This document shows, piece by piece, positions 8,146-15,956 of a stretch of DNA of 23,014 nt. The notes beneath the pieces were generated by a model. The model did no database searches. It worked only from the letters and a program-made list of their open reading frames with translations, and was not told the origin of the DNA. Each line of letters opens with the position of its first letter. Within the stretch, counting starts at the first letter, position 1. The position numbers and the translations under genes are program-made. Source of the stretch: Acidiphilium sp. CAG:727 (GTDB lineage: Bacteria > Bacillota > Clostridia > Christensenellales > Borkfalkiaceae); the NCBI GenBank assembly GCA_000437515.1, contig FR898481.1, positions 35,158-58,171 of the forward strand. Direction: 5' to 3'.

Positions 8146-8685
8146 ATGTTTTGTTCTAAATGCGGTAAAGAAATAAAGGACGAAGCCGCGTTCTGCCCCT
8201 ATTGCGGAGCGAAGACGGAAGAATCCGCCGACGAAAAAGAAGCCGGACAAAGCGAAAACAAAACCGGTGAAAACGCCGGTAACGAAGATTTTGCGGCTAA
8301 AATCGCCCAACTTAACGACACGAAGGACACCACTTCGGAATTTGACAAAGAGGATATCGACAACAACAAAGGAATGTCGATTCTGGCATATTTATCGTGG
8401 TTGGTGCTTATACCGATATTTGCCGCCAAAAAGTCGAGATACGCGCAGTTCCATGCGAATCAGGGGTTGATTCTGGCTATCATAGATACGGCGTATTGGA
8501 TTATAAACGGCGTTATAACGGGTATACTGATGATCGTTTCGCCCATTGCTTCGGCGATAGTCTGCGCAATTACGGGGCTGTTCGGACTCGTGTTTTTGGT
8601 GCTTGTCATTCTCGGTATAGTAAACGCCGCGAGCGGTAAAGCCAAAGAACTTCCGGTGATAGGCAAATATAAAATTCTTAAATAA
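8146..8685 (+). CDS. Zinc-ribbon plus DUF4870/Tic20-like small membrane protein
   Basis: This 179-aa protein starts with a zinc ribbon (Cys3, Cys6, Cys17, Cys20 as two CxxC knuckles). An acidic Lys/Glu-rich linker follows (about 25-65), then a membrane domain with about three hydrophobic segments: SILAYLSWLVLIPIFA, LILAIIDTAYWIINGVITGILMIV and AIVCAITGLFGLVFLVLVILGIV. The AQFHANQGLIL motif between the first two and the final PVIGKYKIL are typical of DUF4870-like proteins, a family of unknown function. Location is the cytoplasmic membrane, with the ribbon probably inside the cell. It has its own strong promoter and terminator, so it is a single-gene unit. The substrate or partner of the ribbon cannot be inferred. 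Confidence 0.88.
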   Translation: MFCSKCGKEIKDEAAFCPYCGAKTEESADEKEAGQSENKTGENAGNEDFAAKIAQLNDTKDTTSEFDKEDIDNNKGMSILAYLSWLVLIPIFAAKKSRYAQFHANQGLILAIIDTAYWIINGVITGILMIVSPIASAIVCAITGLFGLVFLVLVILGIVNAASGKAKELPVIGKYKILK

Positions 8686-8700
8686 TCGGATAATAAAAAA

Positions 8701-8727
8701 GGACGGAAAATCTTCCGTCCTTTTTTT
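8701..8727. terminator. Bidirectional terminator between the zinc-ribbon gene and the ABC operon
   Basis: A perfect 8-bp stem (GGACGGAA/TTCCGTCC, 8701-8708 with 8713-8720) with loop AATC is followed by T7 on the plus strand and preceded by A6, giving U6 on the minus strand. It serves the two convergent genes. Confidence 0.92.
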
Positions 8728-8733
8728 GTTTCC

Positions 8734-10485
8734 TCAGTCTTCGAATTGACTCATGAAAATATCGTAGTAAAACCCGCGTTTTTCAAGTAGTTCTTCGTGC
8801 GTGCCCTTTTCAACCAGTCTGCCGTCCGATACGACCAGAATAACGTCGGCGTCGGTAACGGTAGAAAGTCTGTGCGCGATTACGAAACTCGTGCGGCCCT
8901 TTATCAGTTCGCGCATGGACTTCTGGATAAGTACCTCCGTGCGGGTGTCTACGCTCGAAGTCGCTTCGTCCAAAATAAGAAGTTTACGGTCGGCGAGAAA
9001 GGCTCTCGCAATGGTTAAAAGTTGTTTCTGACCGCCCGATATATTCGTCGTTTCTTCGTTTATTATCGTATCGTAGCCGTCGGGAAGACTTCGTATAAAC
9101 GAATCGACGTGCGCGCGTTTGCATGCGTCCTCTATTTCTTCCTGCGAGGCGTTTTCTTTGCCGTATGCCACGTTATCGCGTACCGTACCCGAAAACAGCC
9201 ACGTATCCTGCAAAACCATCTGAAACATGGACCGAAGATTTTTCTTCGACATATCTCTTATATCCACGCCGTCTATCTTAATACTGCCGGAATCTATCTC
9301 GTAAAACCGCATAAGCAGGTTGACGAGCGTGGTTTTCCCGCCGCCCGTAGGACCGACTATCGCGCATTTCCATCCCGCCTTTATTTCTGCCGAAAAGTCC
9401 TTTATAAGAGGTTTATCGGGGACGTACGAGAAATTTACGTTTTCGAAAGAAACGTCGCCTTTCGGGGAGGGAAGACTTACGCCCGAATCCTCGGGCATTT
9501 CTTTTTCGTCTAAAAAGTCGTATACTCTGCGCGCCGCGGCAAGCGTGCTTTGCATCGACGAAAATCCGCCGGCGAGAGATTCGAGGGGTGATTGCAACAT
9601 CTGCGAGTAGAGAATTATCTTAACGATTTTACCTACGTCGAAATGCCCGTTTACGGCGAAATAACCGCCGAGCATACAAATTAAAGCGTAAGTTATCGCG
9701 TTCGTAAAGGTGATTAACGGGGTAACGACGGAAGTGAGAAAATACGCCTTTTCGCTCTTTGACCGCAGTTCTTCCGATTTTTTGCGAAAAGAAGCGTTCT
9801 GTTTGTCGGCTATATCGAACGCTCTTACCGTATCGAAGCAGGTAAAGTCCTCTTCCGCAAGAGCGCAGATTTCTCCGGTTACCTTCCTTGAAGCGTTATA
9901 ATATTTTTCCGAACGGGTAGCAAGAAACGCGGCGAGCCCCAGCGAAACGGGAACGATTACGATTACGATGCCGGCGATAATCGGGTCGAGCAGGAATAAA
10001 ACGGCGGTAATGAGCGCGAGTTTGATTATTCCGCTTATCAAAAGATCGAAAAGCGAATAAATCGTACCGCTCATATTCGAAACGTCGTTCATCATTCTGG
10101 CGAGTATTTCGCCGTTCGGGGTAGAGTCGAGTTTGCCTACCGACAGGCGTGAAATTTTGTCGGATATGTTTACCCTTATATCCCTCGTAAAGTGTCGGGA
10201 TATGGTATTGCTGTTGATTATTTTGCAGACGATTTGCCCCAGCGCTATCGCAAGATAAACGGCGGCGAGAATTGCGGCGTATCGCAAAAATTCGCTTATG
10301 TCGGCGTTGCCCGTTCCGGAAGACGCGTCGTAGATTTTCTGCGTTAAATTACCCAAAACGTCGGGCGCGTAAAGCCCCGCCGCAACCGTAAGCAGGGTGA
10401 TAAGCGACGAGATTATAAGCGGAAACGCGATTTTTTTACATTCTTTTATAAGGCGGGGTATTACGCTTTTACGCTTCGTTTTCAT
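8734..10485 (-). CDS. ABC exporter half-transporter, catalytically competent subunit
   Basis: This 583-aa type IV (multidrug/lipid-type) ABC exporter half has an N-terminal membrane domain with about six helices (residues about 15-310) and a C-terminal ATPase domain. Walker A GPTGGGKTT is at 378-386, the signature is NISGGQKQ, and Walker B LLILDEATSSVD has the catalytic Glu507; the H-loop His538 is present. All catalytic residues are intact. The gene overlaps the upstream half-transporter by 17 nt, with a ribosome binding site (GGGAGGT) inside that gene, implying coupled translation and a heterodimer. The pair resembles the BmrC/BmrD, LmrC/LmrD and TM287/288 arrangement. The transported substrate is not evident; drug, peptide and lipid export are all possible. 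The operon ends at the 8701 hairpin. Confidence 0.93.
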   Translation of the reverse strand: MKTKRKSVIPRLIKECKKIAFPLIISSLITLLTVAAGLYAPDVLGNLTQKIYDASSGTGNADISEFLRYAAILAAVYLAIALGQIVCKIINSNTISRHFTRDIRVNISDKISRLSVGKLDSTPNGEILARMMNDVSNMSGTIYSLFDLLISGIIKLALITAVLFLLDPIIAGIVIVIVPVSLGLAAFLATRSEKYYNASRKVTGEICALAEEDFTCFDTVRAFDIADKQNASFRKKSEELRSKSEKAYFLTSVVTPLITFTNAITYALICMLGGYFAVNGHFDVGKIVKIILYSQMLQSPLESLAGGFSSMQSTLAAARRVYDFLDEKEMPEDSGVSLPSPKGDVSFENVNFSYVPDKPLIKDFSAEIKAGWKCAIVGPTGGGKTTLVNLLMRFYEIDSGSIKIDGVDIRDMSKKNLRSMFQMVLQDTWLFSGTVRDNVAYGKENASQEEIEDACKRAHVDSFIRSLPDGYDTIINEETTNISGGQKQLLTIARAFLADRKLLILDEATSSVDTRTEVLIQKSMRELIKGRTSFVIAHRLSTVTDADVILVVSDGRLVEKGTHEELLEKRGFYYDIFMSQFED

Positions 10486-12202
10486 CGTAACCTCCCGTCT
10501 GCGAAAGATAAATTTCGCCGTAAGTTTTGCAGTTTTCTATCAAAAACTCGTGGTTGCCGCCGCCTACGAGTTTTCCGTCGTCCAAAACGTATATATAATC
10601 GCACTTCCGCGCCGTGGAAACGCGTTGAGTTATAATTATCTGCGTTTTGCCTTTAAGCCTGCGATTGAGCGCGGCGCGAAGATTTTTTTCGGTTAGCAGA
10701 TCGAGCGCGGAAAAACTGTCGTCGAATATATAGACCGAAGCGTTTTTAAGAATCGTTCTCGCTATGTTCACGCGCTGTTTTTGTCCGCCCGAAAGGTTTG
10801 CGCCGCTTTGCGAAAGAAAGTAGTCCGGACCTTCCTTTTGCGAATTGACGAAATCGAGAAGTTGAGCGTCTTCTATTGCCGATAAAACTTCTTCGTCGGT
10901 CGCGTCTTCGCGGGCGATTTTTACGTTATCGCGGATAGTTCCTTCGAAGATCATGCTTTTTTGCATTGCGCAGGCAACGTTCGCCCTTACGTCCGATCCG
11001 CCGAGCGAGGAGTAATTTTCGTTTCCGAAAGAAATATCGCCGTCCGTTACGGGATAGAAGTCGAGCAGAAGTTTGATAAGCGTGCTTTTGCCGCTGCCCG
11101 TTCCGCCTATTACGGCTATCCTTTTGCCTTCGGGGAAGGTCATATCTATATTTTTAAGCGAGTATTCGCGGGCGCCGGGATAACGGAAAGAAACGTCTTT
11201 AAGCGAAAGGTCGCCGCTTAGTTTTTTGGGCAGTTCGTCGCTTTTTTCTATTCCTTTAAGGTTCAGCACTTCGCCTACGCGCTTCGCGCAAACTTTAAGG
11301 TGCGGAAGCCAGGCGAGAGTCCAGAAAGTCGTCATGAGCGCGCTCGAAATAAGCGCGACGTATTGCACGACGGCAAAAACGTCGCCCGCGCCGACGATCG
11401 TTTCGGGTTCGGTCGCCCGGATATAACCGACCACGATCAACGCCACCGTTGCAAGACTTAACAGACAGGAACAAATCGGGGTGATAAGCCCGCTGAAAAG
11501 GTTAGATTTAACCAGGTTATACGCCATTTTGTCGGTTGCGTCGGTTACTCTCGCGTGTTCGTAGTCTTCTTTTTCGAAAGCGCGTATAACCCTTATTCCG
11601 TACAGCCTTTCTCTTACGATATGATTCTGAATATCGCAGTATTTATCGGCGTTTTCCCACAACTTGCCCATTTTTCTTACGAGCATGAAAACTATAACGC
11701 AAACGATCGGCACTACGCATAAAAGTATGACGGCGAGGGTTACGTCCGCCGTAAAAGAAGCGACAATGCCGCCTATAAGCAAAAGCGGAACGCTTATCGC
11801 GGAAGATACGAGCCCGCCCGCTTCCTGCAACTGAAACACGTCTTCGGTCGCGCGGGTTAAAAGGCTCGACGTGCCTATCGACGAAAACTCTTCGAAGGTA
11901 AGCGAGTTTACTTTTTTGAAAAGATCGTCGCGTAAATCTCTCGCTACCGAGTTCGACAGCGAAGCGTTGAGTTTGCCCGAAATTACCGCGGCGATTAAAG
12001 CGAGTAAAGAAACGGCGAGCATCGCGGCGCACGACGAAATCACCGCGTTTAAGTCCGACTGTTTTACGCCGTCGTCCACGACCCTGCTCATAAGAGAAGG
12101 AATCGCGAGCGAGCATAGCGTAGATACCAGACACAACGCGGCAACCGCTATCATTTTAAGTTTGTACTTTCCGTAATAACGGAGCAAATATCCGAACTTC
12201 AT
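10469..12202 (-). CDS. ABC exporter half-transporter, subunit with degenerate ATPase site
   Basis: This 577-aa half-transporter is first in the pair. It has about six membrane helices (residues about 15-300), then an ATPase domain with Walker A GGTGSGKST at 366-374 and the intact signature NLSGGQKQ. Walker B is YIFDDSFSALD, so Asp495 replaces the catalytic Glu, and the H-loop is TQRVST, with Gln526 replacing His. This is the known pattern of the subunit forming the non-hydrolytic site in heterodimeric exporters, so it is not evidence of decay. No good Shine-Dalgarno precedes the ATG at 12202 and I found no convincing promoter in the adjacent repeat region. It may be read from the dnaA-mnmG transcript or from a promoter I could not recognise. 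Confidence 0.93.
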   Translation of the reverse strand: MKFGYLLRYYGKYKLKMIAVAALCLVSTLCSLAIPSLMSRVVDDGVKQSDLNAVISSCAAMLAVSLLALIAAVISGKLNASLSNSVARDLRDDLFKKVNSLTFEEFSSIGTSSLLTRATEDVFQLQEAGGLVSSAISVPLLLIGGIVASFTADVTLAVILLCVVPIVCVIVFMLVRKMGKLWENADKYCDIQNHIVRERLYGIRVIRAFEKEDYEHARVTDATDKMAYNLVKSNLFSGLITPICSCLLSLATVALIVVGYIRATEPETIVGAGDVFAVVQYVALISSALMTTFWTLAWLPHLKVCAKRVGEVLNLKGIEKSDELPKKLSGDLSLKDVSFRYPGAREYSLKNIDMTFPEGKRIAVIGGTGSGKSTLIKLLLDFYPVTDGDISFGNENYSSLGGSDVRANVACAMQKSMIFEGTIRDNVKIAREDATDEEVLSAIEDAQLLDFVNSQKEGPDYFLSQSGANLSGGQKQRVNIARTILKNASVYIFDDSFSALDLLTEKNLRAALNRRLKGKTQIIITQRVSTARKCDYIYVLDDGKLVGGGNHEFLIENCKTYGEIYLSQTGGYDENEA

Positions 12203-12241
12203 AACGTTTTCTCGTTGCTCGTCGTTTTTTTCGTCTTTGCG

Positions 12242-12443
12242 TCAATGGCGTGTTTCTTCTTGCCTTCCCTTGCAGGGTAAATGTCCCCGATGAAACGGGG
12301 AAAATGTCGCAAAGCGACAAAAGGGGGGCGACCCTGCCTAAGGTGGTGGCGGCGTAGCCGACGGATGAGTTTCCGGAAGGGTGGTTTTCTCTCGGACTGC
12401 GTTATAATCACGTCTTTGCGATACCCCTTGCGGGGCGTAGCCA
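12242..12443. repeat. Mosaic intergenic repeat, MITE/REP-like
   Basis: This stretch between the ABC operon and the 57-codon gene is non-coding and folds densely: CCCCG/CGGGG (12285-12300), GTCGC/GCGAC (12306-12318) and CCCC-TTGC-GGGG (12424-12435). Its core at 12314-12344 (GCGACAAAA, then CCCTGCCTAAGGT) is nearly the same as the minus strand of 18694-18723. The GGTGGTGGCGGCGTAGCCG part loosely resembles the element at 19691. CGTCTTTGCG occurs at 12232-12241 and again at 12411-12420, bracketing most of the element like a target-site duplication, though chance is possible. There is no transposase. Short open frames across it are artefacts of its GC-rich composition. Confidence 0.7.
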
Positions 12444-12463
12444 TTCCGAAAACGGGAGTAGGT

Positions 12464-12637
12464 TCACCAATCCTGACGGTCGCTCGTTTTTACGTCGTCG
12501 TAATAATCGAAATATCTGCGTTTGAATTCCGATTCGTAAGGTTTTTTTACGACTGCGCGGGTGTGAACGGATTCGTTTGCCGGTTGTTTTTCTTTTTCGA
12601 CGGTTTTTTCGTCGGAAGTCGTTTTTTCTTTAATCAT
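12464..12637 (-). CDS. Small hydrophilic protein of 57 aa, coupled to mnmG
   Basis: An ATG at 12637 lies 2 nt after the mnmG stop and opens a 57-codon frame ending in TGA at 12464. The product starts MIKEKTTSDEKTVEKEKQ and ends FKRRYFDYYDDVKTSDRQDW. It is a charged, probably disordered N-terminal half with an aromatic, basic/acidic C-terminal half and no Cys or membrane segment. Codon choice (GAC, GAA, AAA, ACG) looks like the neighbours. No Shine-Dalgarno is present, so translation would rely on coupling to mnmG. I do not recognise a family. The commoner downstream neighbour of mnmG is rsmG, which this is not. The contrast with the repeat DNA beginning 20 nt after its stop supports it being a gene. 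Confidence 0.65.
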   Translation of the reverse strand: MIKEKTTSDEKTVEKEKQPANESVHTRAVVKKPYESEFKRRYFDYYDDVKTSDRQDW

Positions 12638-12639
12638 TT

Positions 12640-14496
12640 TTATTTTTTAAGACAAACCATAAGTACGGCGACGTCGGCGGGATTCACGCCCGATATGCGT
12701 GAAGCCTGACCGAGATTTTCGGGGCGGACGGCGTCGAGTTTTTCTCTCGCTTCCACGCGAAGCCCGCTTATCGCGAGATAGTCGAAGTTTTCGGGTATGC
12801 GTTTTTCTTCGAGTTTTTTAGCCTTTTCTATTTGTTCGAGCCCTTTTTGAAGGTATCCTTCGTAGCGGGTATCGGTTTCGACTCTTTCTAAAATATCAAA
12901 CGGGTAGTCGTCGAATAATCCGAACTCTTTTCGTATATCTTCGAGCGGAATATTGCGTTTAATCATATCTCTTATCGAGATGCTTCCCGAAACGTCGCCC
13001 GCGCCGTGATCTTTAACGAATACGGCGCACTTTGCGGCGGGTATTCTTTCGTTTAATTTCTCTTCGAGTTCTTTAATCTTTTTTTGACGGTCGAGATATT
13101 TTTCGTACCTTTCGTCGGTAACCAGACCTACGGCGCGACCCTTTTCGGTAAGTCGGCTGTCGGCGTTATCCTGACGAAGGAATATGCGGTATTCGGCTCT
13201 CGAAGTCATCATTCTGTACGGCTCGTTCGTGCCTTTCGTAACGAGGTCGTCTATTAAAACTCCTATGTATCCCTCGTCGCGGCGGATTACGAGCGGCTCG
13301 CCGCCTTTTAAGTATTGCGAAGCGTTTACGCCCGCAATCAATCCCTGCGCGGCGGCTTCTTCGTAACCGCTCGTTCCGTTTATCTGCCCGGCGGTGAAAA
13401 TTCCGCTTAACTTTTTGAATTCGAGCGACGGTTTAAGGTCTAAACTGTCTATGCAGTCGTATTCGATGGCGTAGCCGTAACGGGTAAATTCGCAGTGCTC
13501 AAGCCCCTTTATAGAGCGATACATAGCCCTTTGAACGTCGTGCGGCATAGAAGTGGACATTCCTTGCACGTATACTTCGTTGGTGTTATAGCCCTCGGGT
13601 TCGATAAAAATCTGATGTCTTTCTTTATCTTTGAATCTGACGACCTTCGTTTCGATAGACGGGCAGTAACGCGGTCCGGTGCTTAAAATCGCGCCGTTAT
13701 AAAGGGGGGAACGGTCGAGATTGCTTAAAATAATTTCGTGGGTTTTTAAGTTGGTGTAGGTTATGTAGCACGGCTCCTGTTTTTCGGGTACGCCGTCGTG
13801 CATAAACGAAAACGGATAGACGTTCGTTTCGCCGTCCTGCCGTTCCATAACCGAAAAATCAACCGAACGGCGGTCGAGCCTTGCGGGCGTTCCCGTCTTG
13901 AATCGACGGATTCTGAACCCGAGTTCGATAAGCGAAGCGGTGAGTTCGTTTGCGGGGGCGAAACCCGAAGGTCCGCTCGTCTTTTCCCATTCGCCGGCTA
14001 TTACTCTGCCGTTTAAGTACACGCCCGTGGCGATAACCACGGCGCGACATTCGAGTACGCTGCCGAACGAAGTGAGTACGCCCGTAACTTTGCCGTTTTC
14101 GGTCAGAATCTTTACGGCTTCGGCTTGTTTTACGGCAAGCCCCGGCGTATTTTCGAGTACTTTTTTCATCAGCGTGTGGTAAAGGAACTTGTCGTTCTGC
14201 GCCCTTAAAGACTGTACCGCCGCGCCTTTACCGCGATTGAGCATTTTAATCTGCATTGCGGCGTTGTCGGCTTGCAGTCCCATTTCGCCGCCGAGCGCGT
14301 CGAGTTCGCGCACGAGATGTCCTTTCGCCGTGCCGCCTATCGAGGGGTTGCACGCCATAAAGGCTACGTTTTCGAGATCTACGGTGAGTATCGCCGTCTT
14401 GTTGCCCGTGCGGGCAAGGGCGAGCGCGGCTTCGCAACCGGCGTGTCCCGCTCCTATGACTACGGCGTCGTAAACGCCTTCGGTAAATTTAACCAT
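12640..14496 (-). CDS. mnmG: tRNA uridine-5-carboxymethylaminomethyl modification enzyme MnmG (GidA)
   Basis: MnmG (618 aa) works with MnmE to install (carboxymethyl)aminomethyl groups on U34 of tRNAs that read NNA/NNG codons. The FAD-binding Rossmann loop VVIGAGHAGCEAA is at residues 12-24, the family signature NPSIGGTAKGHLVRELDALG follows, a second motif is RRFKTGTPARLD, and the C-terminal helical domain that contacts MnmE ends in ISGVNPADVAVLMVCLKK. Length is normal. It starts 4 nt after the dnaA stop, so the two are co-transcribed, which is not the usual arrangement: mnmG more often follows mnmE. A 57-codon gene follows 2 nt downstream. Confidence 0.97.
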   Translation of the reverse strand: MVKFTEGVYDAVVIGAGHAGCEAALALARTGNKTAILTVDLENVAFMACNPSIGGTAKGHLVRELDALGGEMGLQADNAAMQIKMLNRGKGAAVQSLRAQNDKFLYHTLMKKVLENTPGLAVKQAEAVKILTENGKVTGVLTSFGSVLECRAVVIATGVYLNGRVIAGEWEKTSGPSGFAPANELTASLIELGFRIRRFKTGTPARLDRRSVDFSVMERQDGETNVYPFSFMHDGVPEKQEPCYITYTNLKTHEIILSNLDRSPLYNGAILSTGPRYCPSIETKVVRFKDKERHQIFIEPEGYNTNEVYVQGMSTSMPHDVQRAMYRSIKGLEHCEFTRYGYAIEYDCIDSLDLKPSLEFKKLSGIFTAGQINGTSGYEEAAAQGLIAGVNASQYLKGGEPLVIRRDEGYIGVLIDDLVTKGTNEPYRMMTSRAEYRIFLRQDNADSRLTEKGRAVGLVTDERYEKYLDRQKKIKELEEKLNERIPAAKCAVFVKDHGAGDVSGSISIRDMIKRNIPLEDIRKEFGLFDDYPFDILERVETDTRYEGYLQKGLEQIEKAKKLEEKRIPENFDYLAISGLRVEAREKLDAVRPENLGQASRISGVNPADVAVLMVCLKK

Positions 14497-14500
14497 ACGA

Positions 14501-15844
14501 TTACTTCTTCAATATAAGATTTTTTACGTCTTTGACGATGGTCGCCGTTTTGGGGCTGTCTTTGACGAGTTCGGCGTATTTGTCGCGGGCGTGAATGACC
14601 GTCGTGTGATCTCTTCCTCCCAGAGCCTGACCTATCGATACGAGCGGAATAGACAAAAGTTCGGTCATAAGGTAAGCGCAAATCTGCCTCGGCTCGACTA
14701 TCTCTTTGTTCTTCTTTTTGCCGAGCAGGTCGGCTTTTGAAATTTTGAAGAACGAGCAAACGGCGTTTATTACGTCGTCGGCAGTAAGATTTTCGTCGCG
14801 GGCGTTGGCTTTCGCGCTCTCGGCGAGAGCGTCTTTCGCAAGAGCGAGGGTTATCGGGCGTTCATGAAGCATGGATGCGAAAATTACTTTATTGAGCATG
14901 CCTTCGAGCGACCTTACGTCGTTGTCGGAAAGTTCCGCGAGGTACAACGCCACGTCAAGCGAAAGTATAAATTTTTTCGCCTCGGCTTTCTTCTGAAGAA
15001 TCGCTATTTTCGTTTCTACGTCCGGCGGCAGAACCTGCGCCATAAGTCCGCATTCGAAACGGGTGGTAAGCCTGTCCGACAAAAGCGACAACTCTTTCGG
15101 AGCGCAGTCTGCGGTCAGTACTATTTGTTTGTTCTGCCCGTACAGTTCGTTGAAAGTATGGAAAAATTCTTCCTGCGTGGCTTGTTTGCCCGCAAGAAAC
15201 TGAATATCGTCTATCAGAAGCACGTCTACGTTTCTGTAACGGTTTTTGAAGAGTATGCCTTCTTTTTCGTAGGCTTTGCCCGAACGGATATTCGAAATCA
15301 GGTCGCTCGTGAATTTTTCGCACGTTGCGTAAACTACGGTCATCAGGGGGTTGTTCGCCTTTACGTAGTTTGCGATTGCGTGCATTATGTGGGTCTTTCC
15401 GAGTCCCGCGCCGCCGTAGATAAACAGGGGGTTATAGCCCGAACCGGGGTTTTCGGCTACGGCTTTGGCTGCGGCGTAAAGATAACGGTTGCTGTCGCCT
15501 ACGACGAAAGTGTCGAAAGTATATTTGGGGTTTAAGGGCGTAGATTCTATTTCTTCGCGTTCGACTTCGTAAACCCGTTGATTAAGGTAATCGTTTTTGT
15601 TGTCGCCCACGTAAATTTTTACGTCTGTAAGTCCCGTTTCAGCGGCTTTAAGCGCGTCGCAGATTTTATCGGCGATTTTAGCCGATTGCGCCGCGAAGAG
15701 TTTAGAGGGGGTTACGAGCACGAGTTTTCGCCCGTCGGTGTCGACGGGTTTCAATTGCTCGACGTAAGTCGAGTAGGTTATCGGGCTGACCGTTTTTTGC
15801 AGTTCGACCAGCGTTTGTTTCCAGATTATTTCGTAGCCTTCCAT
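14501..15844 (-). CDS. dnaA: Chromosomal replication initiator protein DnaA
   Basis: DnaA (447 aa) is the AAA+ ATPase that binds DnaA boxes and opens oriC. Domain I is at about 1-85 and domain II is short. Domain III has Walker A GGAGLGKTH at 144-152 and Walker B LLIDDIQFL with Asp212-Asp213. Domain IV has the DNA-binding signature GGRDHTTVIHARDK starting at residue 409. All parts are intact. GAGAGG lies 5 nt before the ATG, and a promoter with a leader of about 65 nt lies in the dnaA-recF gap. dnaN does not follow; mnmG does. No DnaA boxes (TTATNCACA) are visible in the upstream gap, so autoregulation by DnaA there is not supported. Confidence 0.98.
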   Translation of the reverse strand: MEGYEIIWKQTLVELQKTVSPITYSTYVEQLKPVDTDGRKLVLVTPSKLFAAQSAKIADKICDALKAAETGLTDVKIYVGDNKNDYLNQRVYEVEREEIESTPLNPKYTFDTFVVGDSNRYLYAAAKAVAENPGSGYNPLFIYGGAGLGKTHIMHAIANYVKANNPLMTVVYATCEKFTSDLISNIRSGKAYEKEGILFKNRYRNVDVLLIDDIQFLAGKQATQEEFFHTFNELYGQNKQIVLTADCAPKELSLLSDRLTTRFECGLMAQVLPPDVETKIAILQKKAEAKKFILSLDVALYLAELSDNDVRSLEGMLNKVIFASMLHERPITLALAKDALAESAKANARDENLTADDVINAVCSFFKISKADLLGKKKNKEIVEPRQICAYLMTELLSIPLVSIGQALGGRDHTTVIHARDKYAELVKDSPKTATIVKDVKNLILKK

Positions 15845-15891
15845 AGCGTCCTCTCTTTTGCGTTAAAAAGCGGTTTCGGGGTCGAAAACGC

Positions 15892-15920
15892 TTTACTATT
15901 TTCGTAGTATCTTATATAAT
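15892..15920 (+). promoter_or_regulatory. Candidate recF promoter
   Basis: TTTACT (15892-15897), a 17-nt spacer and TATAAT (15915-15920). A second TATAAT overlaps at 15920-15925. The -10 overlaps the dnaA -10 on the other strand, so RNA polymerase cannot occupy both at once. The recF leader would be about 30 nt. Confidence 0.65.
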
Positions 15921-15944
15921 ATAATAAATTCCCGAAAAAATCAA
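15916..15944 (-). promoter_or_regulatory. dnaA promoter
   Basis: On the minus strand, TTGATT (15944-15939), a 17-nt spacer and TATTAT (15921-15916), giving a start near 15909 and a leader of about 65 nt. The surrounding 30 bp is almost pure AT but has no DnaA boxes. Confidence 0.75.
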
Positions 15945-15956
15945 GAAATTAAGCAG

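Noticed and set aside
10469..12202. Pseudogene status of the upstream ABC subunit because of the missing catalytic Glu and His
   Set aside because: The reading frame is full length and these substitutions are normal for one partner of heterodimeric exporters.
12281..12709. Open frame of 142 codons across the repeat region
   Set aside because: It runs through hairpin-rich repeat DNA, then antisense to the 57-codon gene and the end of mnmG. Composition is Arg/Gly/Lys from the repeat and then Phe-rich, and there is no ribosome binding site.
15845..15956. Possible oriC in the dnaA-recF gap
   Set aside because: The gap is AT-rich in the middle, but I found no DnaA boxes. The AT-rich part is explained by two overlapping promoters.
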